From positions 310,001 to 374,000 of the forward strand of contig QAOA01000393.1 in NCBI GenBank assembly GCA_003255065.1: a stretch of DNA of 64,000 nucleotides. Reading direction: 5' to 3'. The DNA is from Cercis canadensis. Lineage: Eukaryota > Streptophyta > Magnoliopsida > Fabales > Fabaceae. Positions 11,509 to 23,134 of the stretch are shown in pieces. The number at the start of each line of letters is the position of its first letter. The first letter of the stretch is position 1. The position numbers and the translations under genes are program-made. The notes under the pieces were generated by a model. That model saw only the letters and a list, made by a program, of their open reading frames with translations. It had not been told where the DNA came from and searched no databases.

Positions 11509-13033
11509 TGTATTCGATAATCTCTTAGGTCTAAAAGATATTGAGAAGTAGAGACTAGAGAATTAAGTACATGTGGTTGTTAGGGTTTGATGATATGCTA
11601 AGATTCTCAAATCCCTTCTAATACCTGAAAGGGAAGGATCCACTCTCTCACCTGCCATATTAAAGGCGTTTATTTGTATTTTTTTTTGTTCTGTTACGGG
11701 AACTAGAATAAAATATTTTTTTGTCCTTCAATTATTTTTAAAATGTTACTTTAGTTCTTAATTTATTTTTGTTTTACTTTAATTTTTAAATAATTATATT
11801 GCCTGCAAAATTAGTTATCTGTAGCATCTAAAATGATTATTTAAGGGATTTATGTGATAAATAGAGTGATTATTTAAGAATTAGAGTAACACAAAAAANG
11901 AATGACACAAAAAATAAATTAATAATTAAAAAATAATTCAAGAAAAAAATACTTAATTCAAAGAACTATATACTATATAGAAGTTTGGTAGGAGATGGTC
12001 CAGTCTGGAGCCTTGACTTTTTGGATAAGCATGCGAGTATTTCTTCTATTTACACATGACTTAAGTGCATACTTATGCACAGACACCCACACAAGTATTT
12101 TTTTTTTTCGGGCCATGACACAAGTATACTGAAGAGGGGCTGCTTCCCTAAAATTTGATATTTCAATTTCATATGAAGCTTGAATCTATTATCATTCTTC
12201 TAGTATTAAAAAAAAAAAATCCTTTTAAATTCAACTATGAAGTTAAACTGCATGAATTAATTTCTCATATTTCCTGCTGTTTACCTTTTTACGGAAAAAA
12301 GAGAAAAAAAAAAAGAGGGGAAAAAAACATTTTATATTGACTTAATTGTTTGCTGACTTATTCATAAATATATCATACAGCACGTGATGTAATTTTTCAC
12401 TGTTGCTTTAACGGCTGTGTATTGTGTTTAGTCAAACAACAAACATCGCTGTAATATAATAGTTCCAAAGCCTCTTTGGAGAAAGAATAATAGAAACAAG
12501 AGGGGAGGAATCATGTTTTCCATTAATTTGGACTTTTTCAATATTTGTCCCCCTTTATGAATTCACACTAATCCTTCCAAGGTCCGTATCCTTAGGATAT
12601 TGATTTTTTTTAGAAACCAAAACAAAAAAGTTTTGTTGCACAATAACTACTTACTCACCGTATTGATATGCAATATCTAAATTATTATTATTAAAATTTT
12701 AATAAAACTATATAGATTAGTGGAGTTCTATAAATTAAGATGCAAATGTTTTCTTATATATACCATTTTTTGGGTCAAAGTCAATGAACGGTCCTCAAAT
12801 ATATAATACACATATTATTAATATCAAAATGATTTAAGTTTAACGATTAGGGACGCAACTCACAACTAGAACATATTTTAAATAGATCTATGAAATATTC
12901 TTTAATTTTAAAAGCAAGTTGAAATAGATCTCTATAAAAAATAAATTAATTCAAAGAAATGGTATATCTTAAACCTCAATTTAGTTTTGCATTGGAAAAC
13001 TCTATTATTCTTTACGGGAAGCTTTCACCTATA
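11509..13033. other. Upstream region of bHLH 1 and intergenic DNA
   Basis: The proximal 150 bases are the bHLH 1 leader/promoter, with a shared GGCAGGTGAGAGA phrase near 11645-11657 that is matched upstream of bHLH 3. Bases 11700-11960 carry another AT-rich, partly self-complementary repeat interrupted by the N at 11900. The remainder has no supportable gene. Confidence 0.4.
11580..11588 (-). promoter_or_regulatory. telo-box-like motif in the leader of bHLH 1
   Basis: AAACCCTAA on the minus strand, inside the longer shared phrase CAAACCCTAACAACCA, about 70 bases upstream of the start codon. The same phrase precedes bHLH 3 and, with one change, the relic at 28.4 kb. AAACCCTAA is a known plant promoter element; function here is inferred from conservation among paralogues. 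Confidence 0.45.
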
Positions 13034-13038
13034 GTCAC

Positions 13039-13248
13039 TGTTGGAAAATGAAGAATGTGGGAGCAAGTCCCACATTGATCAGGAAAGAGAAAAACAAAGG
13101 GTATATAAAGTAGAGTGACACAAAATACAAATGCCTTAGGCATTTTGGACAAGTGACATACTTAACTTTATATATCACATATATGAAGACAATACTCTTC
13201 CACAACATGAAAGCTTGGATGGATGGGGCCCACTCATATATTTCAACA
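13039..13248. mobile_element. Solo LTR with perfect 5-bp target-site duplication
   Basis: A 210-bp segment starting TGTTGGAAA and ending TTTCAACA, i.e. TG...CA ends with inverted termini, flanked on both sides by GTCAC (13034-13038 and 13249-13253). It contains the phrase AAGTCCCACATTG and a TATA-like GGTATATAAAG, both common in small plant LTRs. No internal retrotransposon genes lie beside it, so it is a solo LTR, perhaps of a TRIM or small LTR element. Confidence 0.8.
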
Positions 13249-13253
13249 GTCAC

Positions 13254-14502
13254 ACAGGAACTAACATGCATTTAGAGTTAATTTGTCATTACTCTCTTAA
13301 TTATCTAGTTTTGGCGAATACCGCCATGATCTTTAGCAATACTCTTTCGCAAATTCACCCAAAGGTGCTTTCTTTTTCTCCTTAAGTGCTGTCCCATACC
13401 CAAATGCTGAATTAGTATATTCCGAAGCTAGACTCACATGAATAATGATTTCAATATTTGTTAATTATAAAATGTTGAGTTTAGAAGGGAAAATTGAAAA
13501 AGAAAAGACAAAAAAGAAAGAAAACCAAAAAATCTAGAAAAATGGAACTCAGAACTATACCCACTATATGATATGGCTCTCATTTGTGCAATACCTTCAT
13601 CCCCACTATTATTGACAAATGAATCTGACAAGATCTTGGTCAGATTTCTAATAAGACATTATTGTTTTTAAAAGAATGTCGTATTGCTAGGGTATTTGAC
13701 TAGACTGATCTGCTTGATTTTTTTTTTTTTTTGAATATAAGTAATGTTGTAAACGATAATTTAAAATTACTTGAATTATTTGCTACATTACTTATATTGT
13801 TTTTCAATGCTCTGAGTATTGAAAGAGTAATGCCCAATGTAAATATTTTAAGTGTATATGATTACCCATTTCAACAACACAGATTGAAAGGTCATCAAAT
13901 CTTGCGCATTAAACATTACTAATCACTACATTACTCGAAGCTTGTCACATTTCTTTTGTATATATATATGAAGAGGAAAATTAATATGATGGGTCATGTA
14001 AGATAGACAACTTCTTTGGGTTTGATTACGCATAAAATCATGCTGGTTTGTAACTGATATTCTAATTATTTTGAAAAACCCTCATAATCATTTTAATTAT
14101 AGTTGAAGCATATAGATGCTTTAACAAAATGGATATTGGAGCACCTCCCCACTGCTCCTTTTTCTATAACCAAATTTTCAAAACGAGATAAGAACTATAA
14201 ATAGTTCCCTATTTTGTGCAGATTGAAAAAGAGAAGAGGTTGTATAGGACTTCAGCTTAGAGAAACTGTTAATCTCAGAGATGGTGATGAGATACTCTGA
14301 GATACCTGAAATCATTACAGATCATTTTTGCATTTTATTTTATGCTTGTAGGTCCAATAAAATCTGACAAAGCAAATAAAAAAAGATGGTCCAAAGAACC
14401 AAAAGTAGTAAAGTACCAATTGAAGTCTCACTTTTACTGCAGAAGCCTAACTACTGAAAATTACCAAAAGAAAATGAAAAATAATATTGATCCCCTTCCA
14501 CA

Positions 14503-14539
<37 letters not shown>

Positions 14540-15719
14540 GCAGCCTGTTGGAATCCTCCACAACTCAGCTCTGAATTCTTTCCTTGAAGTTGGAACGTTC
14601 AAGTCATATATATATTAACATTCCAAATACAGAAGGAAGTGGAAAGAAAGGGATATATTAATCTCTGCTGAANAAAAAAAAAAAAAAAAGCCCCTGCTCT
14701 ATTATAGCCCAAAACCTCTTTGACTTGATTACAAGAATGTTCAAATTATTCAATAGCATTAACCAAAATAAAAATCATAAATTCTAATAGAAATAAAAAG
14801 GAACATTGTGTCACCATGAGAATTAGGGATTGAACCAAATAGAATCCTTATACAGCCTTATCATCACTGCAACAAGTGGAATATATATCATGTGCCTTTC
14901 CATGTAATTGCTTTTGAATAATTTATCCTCTTCAAAATTGATGATGCTCCACTTGATTGGTTCCATTGATTTTCTGCTCTTTTATACTCTATGATATCAA
15001 GAAATAATACTTTTTTTTCTTACTAATATTTACTACATATTTCAATTCTTTCATAAATCATGTCTAAACATGTGACTTTTACAGTATGTCAGTCTTAAAA
15101 CATGCTATCTGCAGAAGCAGAACTGATTGAGAACTAATAAATGCATTATTTAGTCATATACAATATGTCTATTTATGATCAACTGATAATTGATAACATG
15201 AAAGATTATGTATTTTAATCAAATTGATACACACTAGAATCAATCTACTTTAAGCAATTCTTTGAGAAGCACTAGAAGGGTTTGCAACTCTTTTCATAAG
15301 GAATCAGATGATTGAAAATCATTTTCATAAGGAATGATCGATACATTTATGATTATTATATCATCCTAATCCACTATATTTCTGAGAAAAGCATAAAGTA
15401 AAACTATTTGCACTTTGATTTTGACATTATCAATAATTTTCACTCAAATTGAAGATGAGAGCATACTTTAAATAGGAAGATGGTATGTTTGCTTATTCTT
15501 ATATCAAACAAGCTTTGAATGATATGTTTGCTCATTGTCTATTTTTATTTCTACCAAACACACTCTTAAACTATTGGTGCATAACCATAATATCTAATAT
15601 GGTGATGTATGATACACGTACAGCTAAAAGCAAGTCGTTGAGCAATGAGTTGTCAATGGAGTTCCTCTTACCTTCAACTACTATATGAGATTGACATTAT
15701 GGCCATAAGAGAAGCATAT
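13254..15719. other. Intergenic, microsatellites, no gene
   Basis: AT-rich DNA with a T-run near 13719-13732, an (AT)n microsatellite at about 14504-14535, and an N at 14673 beside a poly-A run, which may mark a collapsed homopolymer. No supportable coding sequence. Confidence 0.35.
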
Positions 15720-16024
15720 TTACAGAATCACAGATATTATACTATAACATCTTTTTGTCACTAATTAATAAGGGAGAAGTTAAACATTAAGTAATAGCCA
15801 GCTAGAAATCCAAGTTAAGAAAGGCAACTTGATAATCCAGAATTCTAGATCATAGTTCTGGCAGTGCAAATAATTCTTGCACATATTTACAGAATCACAG
15901 ATATTATACTATAACATCATTTTGTAACTAATAAGGGAGAAGTTAAACATTAAGTACTATCCAGCTAGAAATCCAAGTTAAGAAAAACAACTTGATAATC
16001 CAGAATTCTAGATCATAGTTCTGA
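15720..16024. repeat. Tandem duplication of about 165 bp
   Basis: The stretch from CATATTTACAGAATCACAG near 15716 to CTAGATCATAGTTCTG near 15860 is repeated from about 15882 to 16023 with small indels and substitutions. No N separates the copies, so this appears to be a real tandem duplication, just downstream of the bHLH 2 stop codon. Confidence 0.75.
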
Positions 16025-16102
16025 TCATGTTCACAAGCACATGACGCGTGGTTTCAACAACCAAAAGCAAACAAGGCCAAAAAAAAAAAAAAATCAACTA
16101 CA

Positions 16103-17110
16103 TCACCCAGAGTTATACGTTGAGGGAAAGATCGCATTATTCAGTTTTTGTTGCATCCCAGCTAGATCAAGGTGTGTCAAACAGCCCACCTGTTAAACAA
16201 TTTCACAATTGCATGAAATTTTTGCACTTATGCATAGTTGTTGAAAATACTATAAACCCTAGACGACACAGAAATAGCACATGTATTAGTGTACCTCAGA
16301 CTTGATAGAGTGAACTATCCTCCGATTTACTTTGGTGGAGATACAGCTGACAACATTATATCCTTCTTGAAGCAACATTTCTAGAATGTGTGATAGAGGG
16401 AGACTGCTCTCTTCAAAGCCACTGTCTACAGCAATCTCCACCCCACCCGGAAACGGATCGATCTTGACACAATTAACCAAACTTGAATGATTTGAACTTT
16501 CAATACCAGTATCAATCAAACTTGGATTAACCATCTGTTTGAGCTTATCTCTCTTTATATGGAGTACATGGATCTTCTCCTTCAAAAACATAATATATTT
16601 TGCAGCCTCGCCTATGTGATCCGACACAGAACGCTTTCCCTGCAATCCCATCAAGGAAAACCTAATTGAACCCATACTTTATTATGTAGTGACTTGTACC
16701 TCAAAACCACTATCTGAATTTTGACATAATATAATTATCAACTTGTAATAAAATGCAATATGTACGAAAGAAAAAAAAGAAAAGAAAAGGAATATATAGA
16801 TGCTATTCACCTTGATGAGTTCAAAAGGGAGCAGAGATCGAAGCGATGCACATAGGGTGGACATTTGCATCCTTCTTTCCCGTTCAATGTCCCTACGAAT
16901 GATCTTCTTCTCATTATTGCCAACACTTGCTTCATTATTTTCCGAAGTAGTTAATATTACATGTTGCTTCCCTTTGCCCATTTCCTGGGCAGGATCACTC
17001 CCTTCAAGTGAGTCTTGGCCCCAAATCAGATCTTGTTCAACCGTATCCTGTGCCTGAAGATCACGGGATATTTGAAATAGCGAATCATTGTTTAGATGGA
17101 AAGGAAACAT
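16103..17110 (-). CDS. bHLH transcription factor 2 (bHLH36/118/120/126-like)
   Basis: Second minus-strand bHLH paralogue. Model: exons 16811-17110, 16295-16639 and 16103-16189 (300, 345 and 87 nt), giving 243 residues. All junctions are GT-AG and phase 0; exon 1 ends FELIK and exon 2 starts GKRSVSDHI, splitting the HLH in its loop as in the paralogues. The basic region is KKIIRRDIERERRMQM (about residues 68-83); residue 72, equivalent to basic position 5, is Arg instead of His, with Glu76 and Arg80 kept. The linker after helix 2 reads FLKEKIHVLHIKRDKL. The C-terminal ACT-like region ends YNVVSCISTK...RIVHSIKSE, and exon 3 gives LDLAGMQQKLNNAI, matching the family's final helix. A TATA-like AATATATTAAAAG (17151-17163, minus strand) lies only about 40 bases before the ATG, implying a very short leader if it is used. 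Confidence 0.85.
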
Positions 17111-19195
17111 CGAACAAAGACTACAATTTTGAACCTCAATCTCCGAGTCCCTTTTAATATATTCTCTTTCTCCTTTGTCTTTTCTTTTGCTTCTTTTGCT
17201 AACTGGCTAGCTTATAAGAGTTAAACATTTGTTGGACTGTAAGGCTTCTATGATGGGCCTCATATATATTCTCTTCCAAGAGAGGAGGCGTAAAAATGGC
17301 CAATGAAAACGTGGCCAATTAAGTTATTTTGCATGTGTAGTGTGTACGAATGTGGAAAAGAAATTATCTCACCTATGGGCATTCACATTGGGTGGGACCA
17401 TCATGATGATGTGTCGGCAGTCGGCGCTCCTCGTTGAGCCCATTAGGCATCAAACCTGATATTGGGGCAAAAGGTAACCCACCATAAATTATTGCTATCT
17501 AAAGAATAATATTTTATGCATGGTTATACTTAATAGGGCAAAGTGTGTGGTGATTAAATGGACGCACAGGTCTAGTTTTGAGTTTATTTTTTTTATACAC
17601 CTATACTTGAGTAATTTGTGGCATTTGAGATTAACTAAACTCATATTGAAATTAACTAAAGTATAATTCAAATTTCTACAGTTAAGTATGCAAGCATCAA
17701 TTCCCCTTGATTTCAAGCTGGTGACATGCCATAGGAACAATGAAGATATTAAGCCCCACACCACAGATAAGATTCATTTCATATGGGGTGGATTTGACTT
17801 ATGTATGGATATTGCATAGTAGTTAAGAAATCATAGAATATGATATGACATCAATATATAAGAAGGCTTCTGTAGATCGATCGCTCCACGTGACTCCAAA
17901 GTAATTTTTGGATACATGTAGAATATATTATAATGTGGAAAATTTTCAAATAGATGATTCAATGCATTAAAAATGATAGTCTACTGGATTTTGTGAATTA
18001 AAAAGCAGAATATTATATGTTCGCCTTTTATGCATGGTTGATTGTTTGAGGTAACAGTTCAACTTAATTATCATAGAGCCAGTGTTAATAAGCCTGAGAA
18101 GCTTTTCTTATACAAAGAAGCACATTAAGCAATACTGACGTGAGATAGATTTCAAGCTGGACAGATGTCTAAATTTTAGATGGGATTGCAGGACTTGGCT
18201 GCTACCTTAGGTGGCATGCAAGCTTTTTCCCTAATTTATATAAACGGTGTTTTAGTAAACATTGGTGCTACAAATTGAAGAAAAGGTAGTCAAGGGACCA
18301 CTTACTCTCAAGCTTATGGAACAAAATGATCTATATATATGTCAGTCTTTTTTCTTTAAATAAGAGTAATAGATGAAACTATAGTTTAATAAGAAAGTTC
18401 TTCTTTTATTTTATATTTTTGGATATAATCTTAGAAAAATCATTGGGCATATATATGAATTCTAACGGTATCAAGATTGGTCATGACAAAGATCTTGAAG
18501 TTTAGATGTTATTGGTGTATGTGATATAAAATTGAAAAGCTTTCACCTGTATTTTATTCATTATATATAACGCATAAGATTAGCTTAGTTGTTTCGCATC
18601 TTCGACCCTTAATCCGAATTTTTGTCATCTCTCTCTCTCGTTCTCAATCAATTGTTTTTATTGTGAAGCAAGGCATTACGTATCACCTCCTAAACAAATA
18701 ATTGGATAAGGAAACTAAATCAATGAGGTGATCCTGTAGGTTTTGACATGGTCCATGTCCAAACAATTATGATTGTTATGAAATTATAAGAACCAGGGGA
18801 TCATGAATGATCCATGAGGTGACGTCACATAAATTTTTAGAATATTAATACATAAGGAAGACAATTTAAGTTGGAAAACTGTAAACAGGAGAATCTAAAT
18901 TGTCATTTATTAAAATTATTTTACAAATTACAATTAAAGTTATGTTTGTAGCGGAGTAATAACTCAGTGGTTATGTATCTGGCTTTTAAGATTTGGATAG
19001 ATTTTCATAACTTATGATTAAATTTTAGAATGTCTGCTTTGTTAGTTTAAGTGTTATTATTGGACAACTTAAATGTTTGTGATTTCCTATATAAGGGTTT
19101 TTTAAAAAAGATATGTAAATATCTATTATTATGTAAATATTCTATGATTTTTATCTGTGGCAAAAAAAAAAGAAACAAAAAAGTCATATTTGCAT
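17111..19195. other. Upstream region of bHLH 2 and intergenic DNA
   Basis: Contains the bHLH 2 promoter side and, farther out, AT-rich DNA with no supportable gene. A G-box core CACGTG occurs at about 17888-17893. A stretch at about 18950-18985 resembles a tRNA A-box region (AACTCAGTGGTTA) but has no B-box or cloverleaf, so it is at most a SINE remnant. Confidence 0.35.
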
Positions 19196-19256
19196 GGCCT
19201 TCTATCTTTTTCTAGCTTGCGTCACAGCCTTCTATCTTTTTCTAGCTTGCGTCACA
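19196..19256. repeat. Short tandem repeat, two 30-bp units
   Basis: The unit beginning GCCTTCTATCTTTTTCTAGC and ending TTGCGTCACA occurs twice in direct succession without differences. A recent small duplication, with no N between the copies. Confidence 0.8.
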
Positions 19257-19680
19257 CCTTACGATCTAACCGAGCTCTTATTTAGAAGTGACATTTTTGA
19301 AGCAACAATTAATAATTAATTGAACTATTACTCACAATTAAAAAACTAATTGAACCATTACCTCACGATGAAAATTAAAAAATAAAATTAAAGAATGTGA
19401 CCTTTTAAACTTCTAGAAAAAAATACATTCTCATATTCTCTCAAATTATCTTACCATAAAGTTTCAGACCATATACATGCATTAGTTGTTATATATGAGG
19501 TACAATTCATGATCTTAGAGGAAAAAACACTAGAAAATCAACTGCTTGACTTTTGAAACTTTTGCATAAAAAGTCTTCTCATGTATAATATTCTTTTTCA
19601 ACCACTAAAGAAGAGTTCACAAAAACAATATCCACCATGCATACATAACAAAAGATCTCAGAGGTAACTGATACACTTAC

Positions 19681-19754
19681 TTATCGGAGACTTCTTGCCG
19701 GAGCTCTGCCTCTCGAAGTCTCATAGTGAGTTGGTTTCTCTTCTCTTCCCAGGA
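19681..19754 (-). other. Isolated exon-like segment, unidentified
   Basis: On the minus strand this 74-base segment is bordered by an acceptor-like ATATATAG and a strong donor GTAAGTG (19680-19674). It reads without stops as SWEEKRNQLTMRLREAEL followed by RQEVSDK, a charged helix of coiled-coil type, and its base composition is richer in G+C than its surroundings. No neighbouring exon was found within several kilobases. It may be a stray exon of a lost gene, one captured by a transposon, or chance. I do not recognise the family. Confidence 0.35.
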
Positions 19755-21720
19755 CTATATATTACAAAGATATTGAGCCAAAGCCTTCTGCATTGACACA
19801 AATAAAATTATACTCTACATGGAATAAATCTATTAAATATAGCTTTTGAGAACATTTAAGTCAGATAACACAAATTAAAGCTCTTTCTGAAATATTTTAG
19901 TTTATAGTATATATATTACATCATGTTATTAACAATTTTTTTTTTCTAGTACTTAAATTTGACTACAAGAAAAGTTAAGTTTTTTCCCCACATTTTTTTT
20001 TTCATGAAAGTGTATCAATTGTTAATAAAAATCCTGTCATAACACTAAAAGTATTGTGACAAAAGAAAATTTCACAAAAACTTTTATGGTAACTGGCTTT
20101 TAAATTTGCTGCAACTTACTAGCTAGTTGGTAGTTGCCATAAATACCTTCGCCTATGTGATCATTTTAGTTTATATATTTCTTTTATGTCAAGCAATCTC
20201 GAAGTTTCTTAAAACTCTTTATAATTAAGTGAGTTTTCATGCAGGAACAAAAGTGAATTTCATGTTTCATTTTGAGGGAATGAAGTTTAAATTAATTAGA
20301 GCCTATGTGACAGACTACAGACATCAGGAGTACTGTTTCGTCTTTTTAAGTGGCAAATAGAAAACGAATATTTTCTAGACAAGTTTCCAGATTATTGTTG
20401 ATCTGATACGTATAATGGTCATTCTCCGCCAATTTGTTGCTAATGTATTTAAAGGTCACTTGAAAATTCAAACGAATTACGGTGCCATTAACTCTTTCTA
20501 ATTGCATTTGGTGTTACACACACACACACATATATATACATATTATATTGTGCCTTCTGCTTGGGTTTTGAGCATATTCAACCTCAGTAAAACACAACTG
20601 TCAATCCCAAATTTTGAATTCAAATTCTAACTTGCAGGATATAGGAACTTTTTCGTATATTGTTTGTGATATATTCCTTAGATGATACATAATAGATGGT
20701 CGGTTCTACGATACAGTCGTTTGAGTTATCTATTAAAACACATATTGACATAACAAGTTATAGATGGCAAAACTAACTTCTATGATTGTAAAGATCTGAA
20801 TTACCAAGTGTGAATCAACAACTTAATAATTGATAAATTTTGAGCTTAATTAGATCAAAGTTCCACCAGTTTAAATTAACTATTTTCTAGCACTTTTTTT
20901 TTTGTATTATTTTATGTATAAATTTTACTAATAATTAATTATTCTGACACACATTTTATGACTCGATTTTTTAAAATCTTCGCAATAATACTAAAATCAT
21001 ATGTTAGTTCTGTCATTTATGTGATTGATTTTGTTAGAATGTGTATTATTATACAATTCTAATGAGATGCATCTCAGAATTGTCCCATAATAGTTGAGCA
21101 TGAAATTACAAAGAGGAAAAACAAGGTGAAAGTTTTATACAATATACTAAATAATAATTATGATTTTACCCCCTTATATTTCCTCCCCTAGTAAAATGAG
21201 AAAGCAAAAATTTAATTCTTACTTCTAGCAGAAGAGATTAGTATGAGCGATGGGATTTTTTCTTGGCTGGAGTAATGTAACAAAAAGAAAAATAATATGA
21301 AACGTTAAATCTCACTTCAAGAACTTATTTTGTTTCTAAATTGTTGGACTTTCGGTTTTTTATTATTTACTTTAGGATTGTCATAAGAATAACTCATGAT
21401 GGCTCATAAATTCCCACTTCTCTAGTCTCTAGCATGAAAAAAGAAAAAAAAGTAGAATTTTGATCGTATTTTGTACCAACTAATTTGTAGAACCCGACTC
21501 TGTATAGGTAACAAAAAGAAGAATGATGAAATACTGTAACCCAGTAACCGCATATAAATACTGTCGTTATATCTTCCAGTATAGGATCCATAGAACAAGA
21601 GTTTATATGCTTAGTTTTGCTCTTATTCTTAAAATCATCAACTCACTTGGAAACTACATTACTTTCTCATTTGTCTATCTCATTCAATTGTTAGGAAGTT
21701 AAATATTCAGTATATCTATA

Positions 21721-21758
<38 letters not shown>

Positions 21759-22444
21759 CGATTCCGTTTCTACAAACAGAACCAAGGAGAGGGGAGAGAG
21801 GGAAGATGAGAGGAGAATGGTTTCTCTTTCTTCAATTTTCTTGCTCATTACAATAGGATCCAACTCTATTTATAGAGCTAATTACAACAATTATCACTAA
21901 TTCTCTAACTAATTCTGGCTATTGCTTAACTGACAACCTGCTAACCTCTTAACTAATAGAGTCTTAAGCTAGCTAATAAGGTCCTTAATCCTCCATTAGT
22001 GTTGTGTTAGTATTATATAGCATACATTTTCATGATTTCATCTCATCAGACAAAATAGAATTTCATCATTCTAATACAATGGACGATGTATAGTTGCTGC
22101 AGGTGATTGATTGAAAGCAAAATTTAGCCATATAATAGCAATTGTGTGCATACAACTGGTTAGAACATCATATACATAGGTAACTAACCTATTCAAAGAC
22201 AAACTCAGTGCACACCTCTCACTGATTTTGGCAAGTTAATTTCTGCCAGAAAACATGCTAAGATGTACTCATGAAGCAGTTCATTATACCATAGACATTA
22301 TATATCAAAGGATTCAAACTAGGATCAGTTGATGAAGGGCAGTTTTTCAGAGATAAGTTTTTCTTAAAGAAGGAATTGTTGTTAGACAATTTAGAAATTC
22401 TGCACTACACGATCGATAGTATGGTAGGCCTAAGATTAAATAAA
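19755..22444. other. Intergenic with microsatellites and LTR-like debris
   Basis: No supportable gene. It contains an (AC)n/(AT)n tract near 20515-20540, a (CT)n(AT)n microsatellite at about 21719-21759, and a stretch at 21790-22020 whose style (ACTCTATTTATAGAGCTAATTACAA and nearby) resembles the leader end of a copia-type LTR on the minus strand. No retrotransposon coding sequence accompanies it. Confidence 0.35.
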
Positions 22445-22813
22445 GAGTAAAATCCATTTTTGGTCCCTGAAAAATTCAACGATTGACAAATTAGTCCCCC
22501 AAAAATATTCGTTGACAATTTCGTCTTCAAATTATGGTTCTGTACAATAAATTAGTCCTCGAATTATGTTCACTGACAATTTCATCCTCGAATTATGGTT
22601 CTATACGACAAATTAGTCCTCAGTTAAGGACTAATTCGATGACTAATTTGTCGTATGAAATCATAATTCAATGACTAAATTGTCAGCGAACATAATTCGA
22701 TGACTAATTTTTCGTACGAAACCATATTCGAGGACAAAATTGTCAGCGAACATTTTTGGGGGACTAACTTGTCAATTGCTGAATTTTTCAGGGACTAAAA
22801 AGGACTTTAACTC
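22445..22813. repeat. Fold-back MITE-like element, 369 bp
   Basis: Nearly all of the segment pairs with itself. Left arm GAGTAAAATCC...GGTCCCTGAAAAATTCA faces the right arm TGAATTTTTCAGGGAC...AACTC, and the inner arms repeat ACAATTT(C/T)GTC and GAATTATG phrases. The start phrase is shared with the element at 7746-7997. No coding capacity; such elements are mobilised in trans or fixed as hairpin-forming relics. Confidence 0.7.
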
Positions 22814-22829
22814 TTAAATAAATAATCTA

Positions 22830-23134
22830 GATAGAAAATATTAGAGAGAGAACAAGAAAAGACTGAAATAGCTTTCTATAACTTCAAATAATCTTGTCTT
22901 GTCTGTTGCTTTTGAGACTCATACAACATCTCTTTATATAGTACTCCTAAGAATTTTATAGATTACAAATTATAACTGTAACTAGAGCAATTACATAAGG
23001 CCTTATTAGTTCTAATAATTTGTGCCTTAATACTTGAATTCATTGAGGAGTTACAATATAACCAAACCATTAACATATGATTTAATTTTGTAACCCTCCT
23101 AGCAATTACATTATTTCTGAACTAACTTCTAACA
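22830..23134 (-). mobile_element. LTR-like insertion at the 3' end of bHLH 3 (tentative)
   Basis: On the minus strand the segment starts TGTTAGAAGTTAG, the usual form of a small plant LTR start, and contains a TATA-like TATATAAAGAGATG (about 22934-22947) followed by leader-like sequence rich in CTCTCT. The left end is not clear and no target-site duplication could be proved (GCAAT precedes the start). It begins inside the last exon of the damaged bHLH gene, so that gene's present stop codon (23131-23129) lies in the inserted sequence. Confidence 0.35.

Noticed and set aside
14504-14535. CRISPR or structured repeat array
   Set aside because: Simple (AT)n microsatellites only; the genome is eukaryotic and no spaced repeats exist.
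18950-19025. tRNA gene
   Set aside because: An A-box-like AACTCAGTGGTTA is present, but there is no B-box GGTTCGAATCC and no cloverleaf; at most a decayed SINE head.
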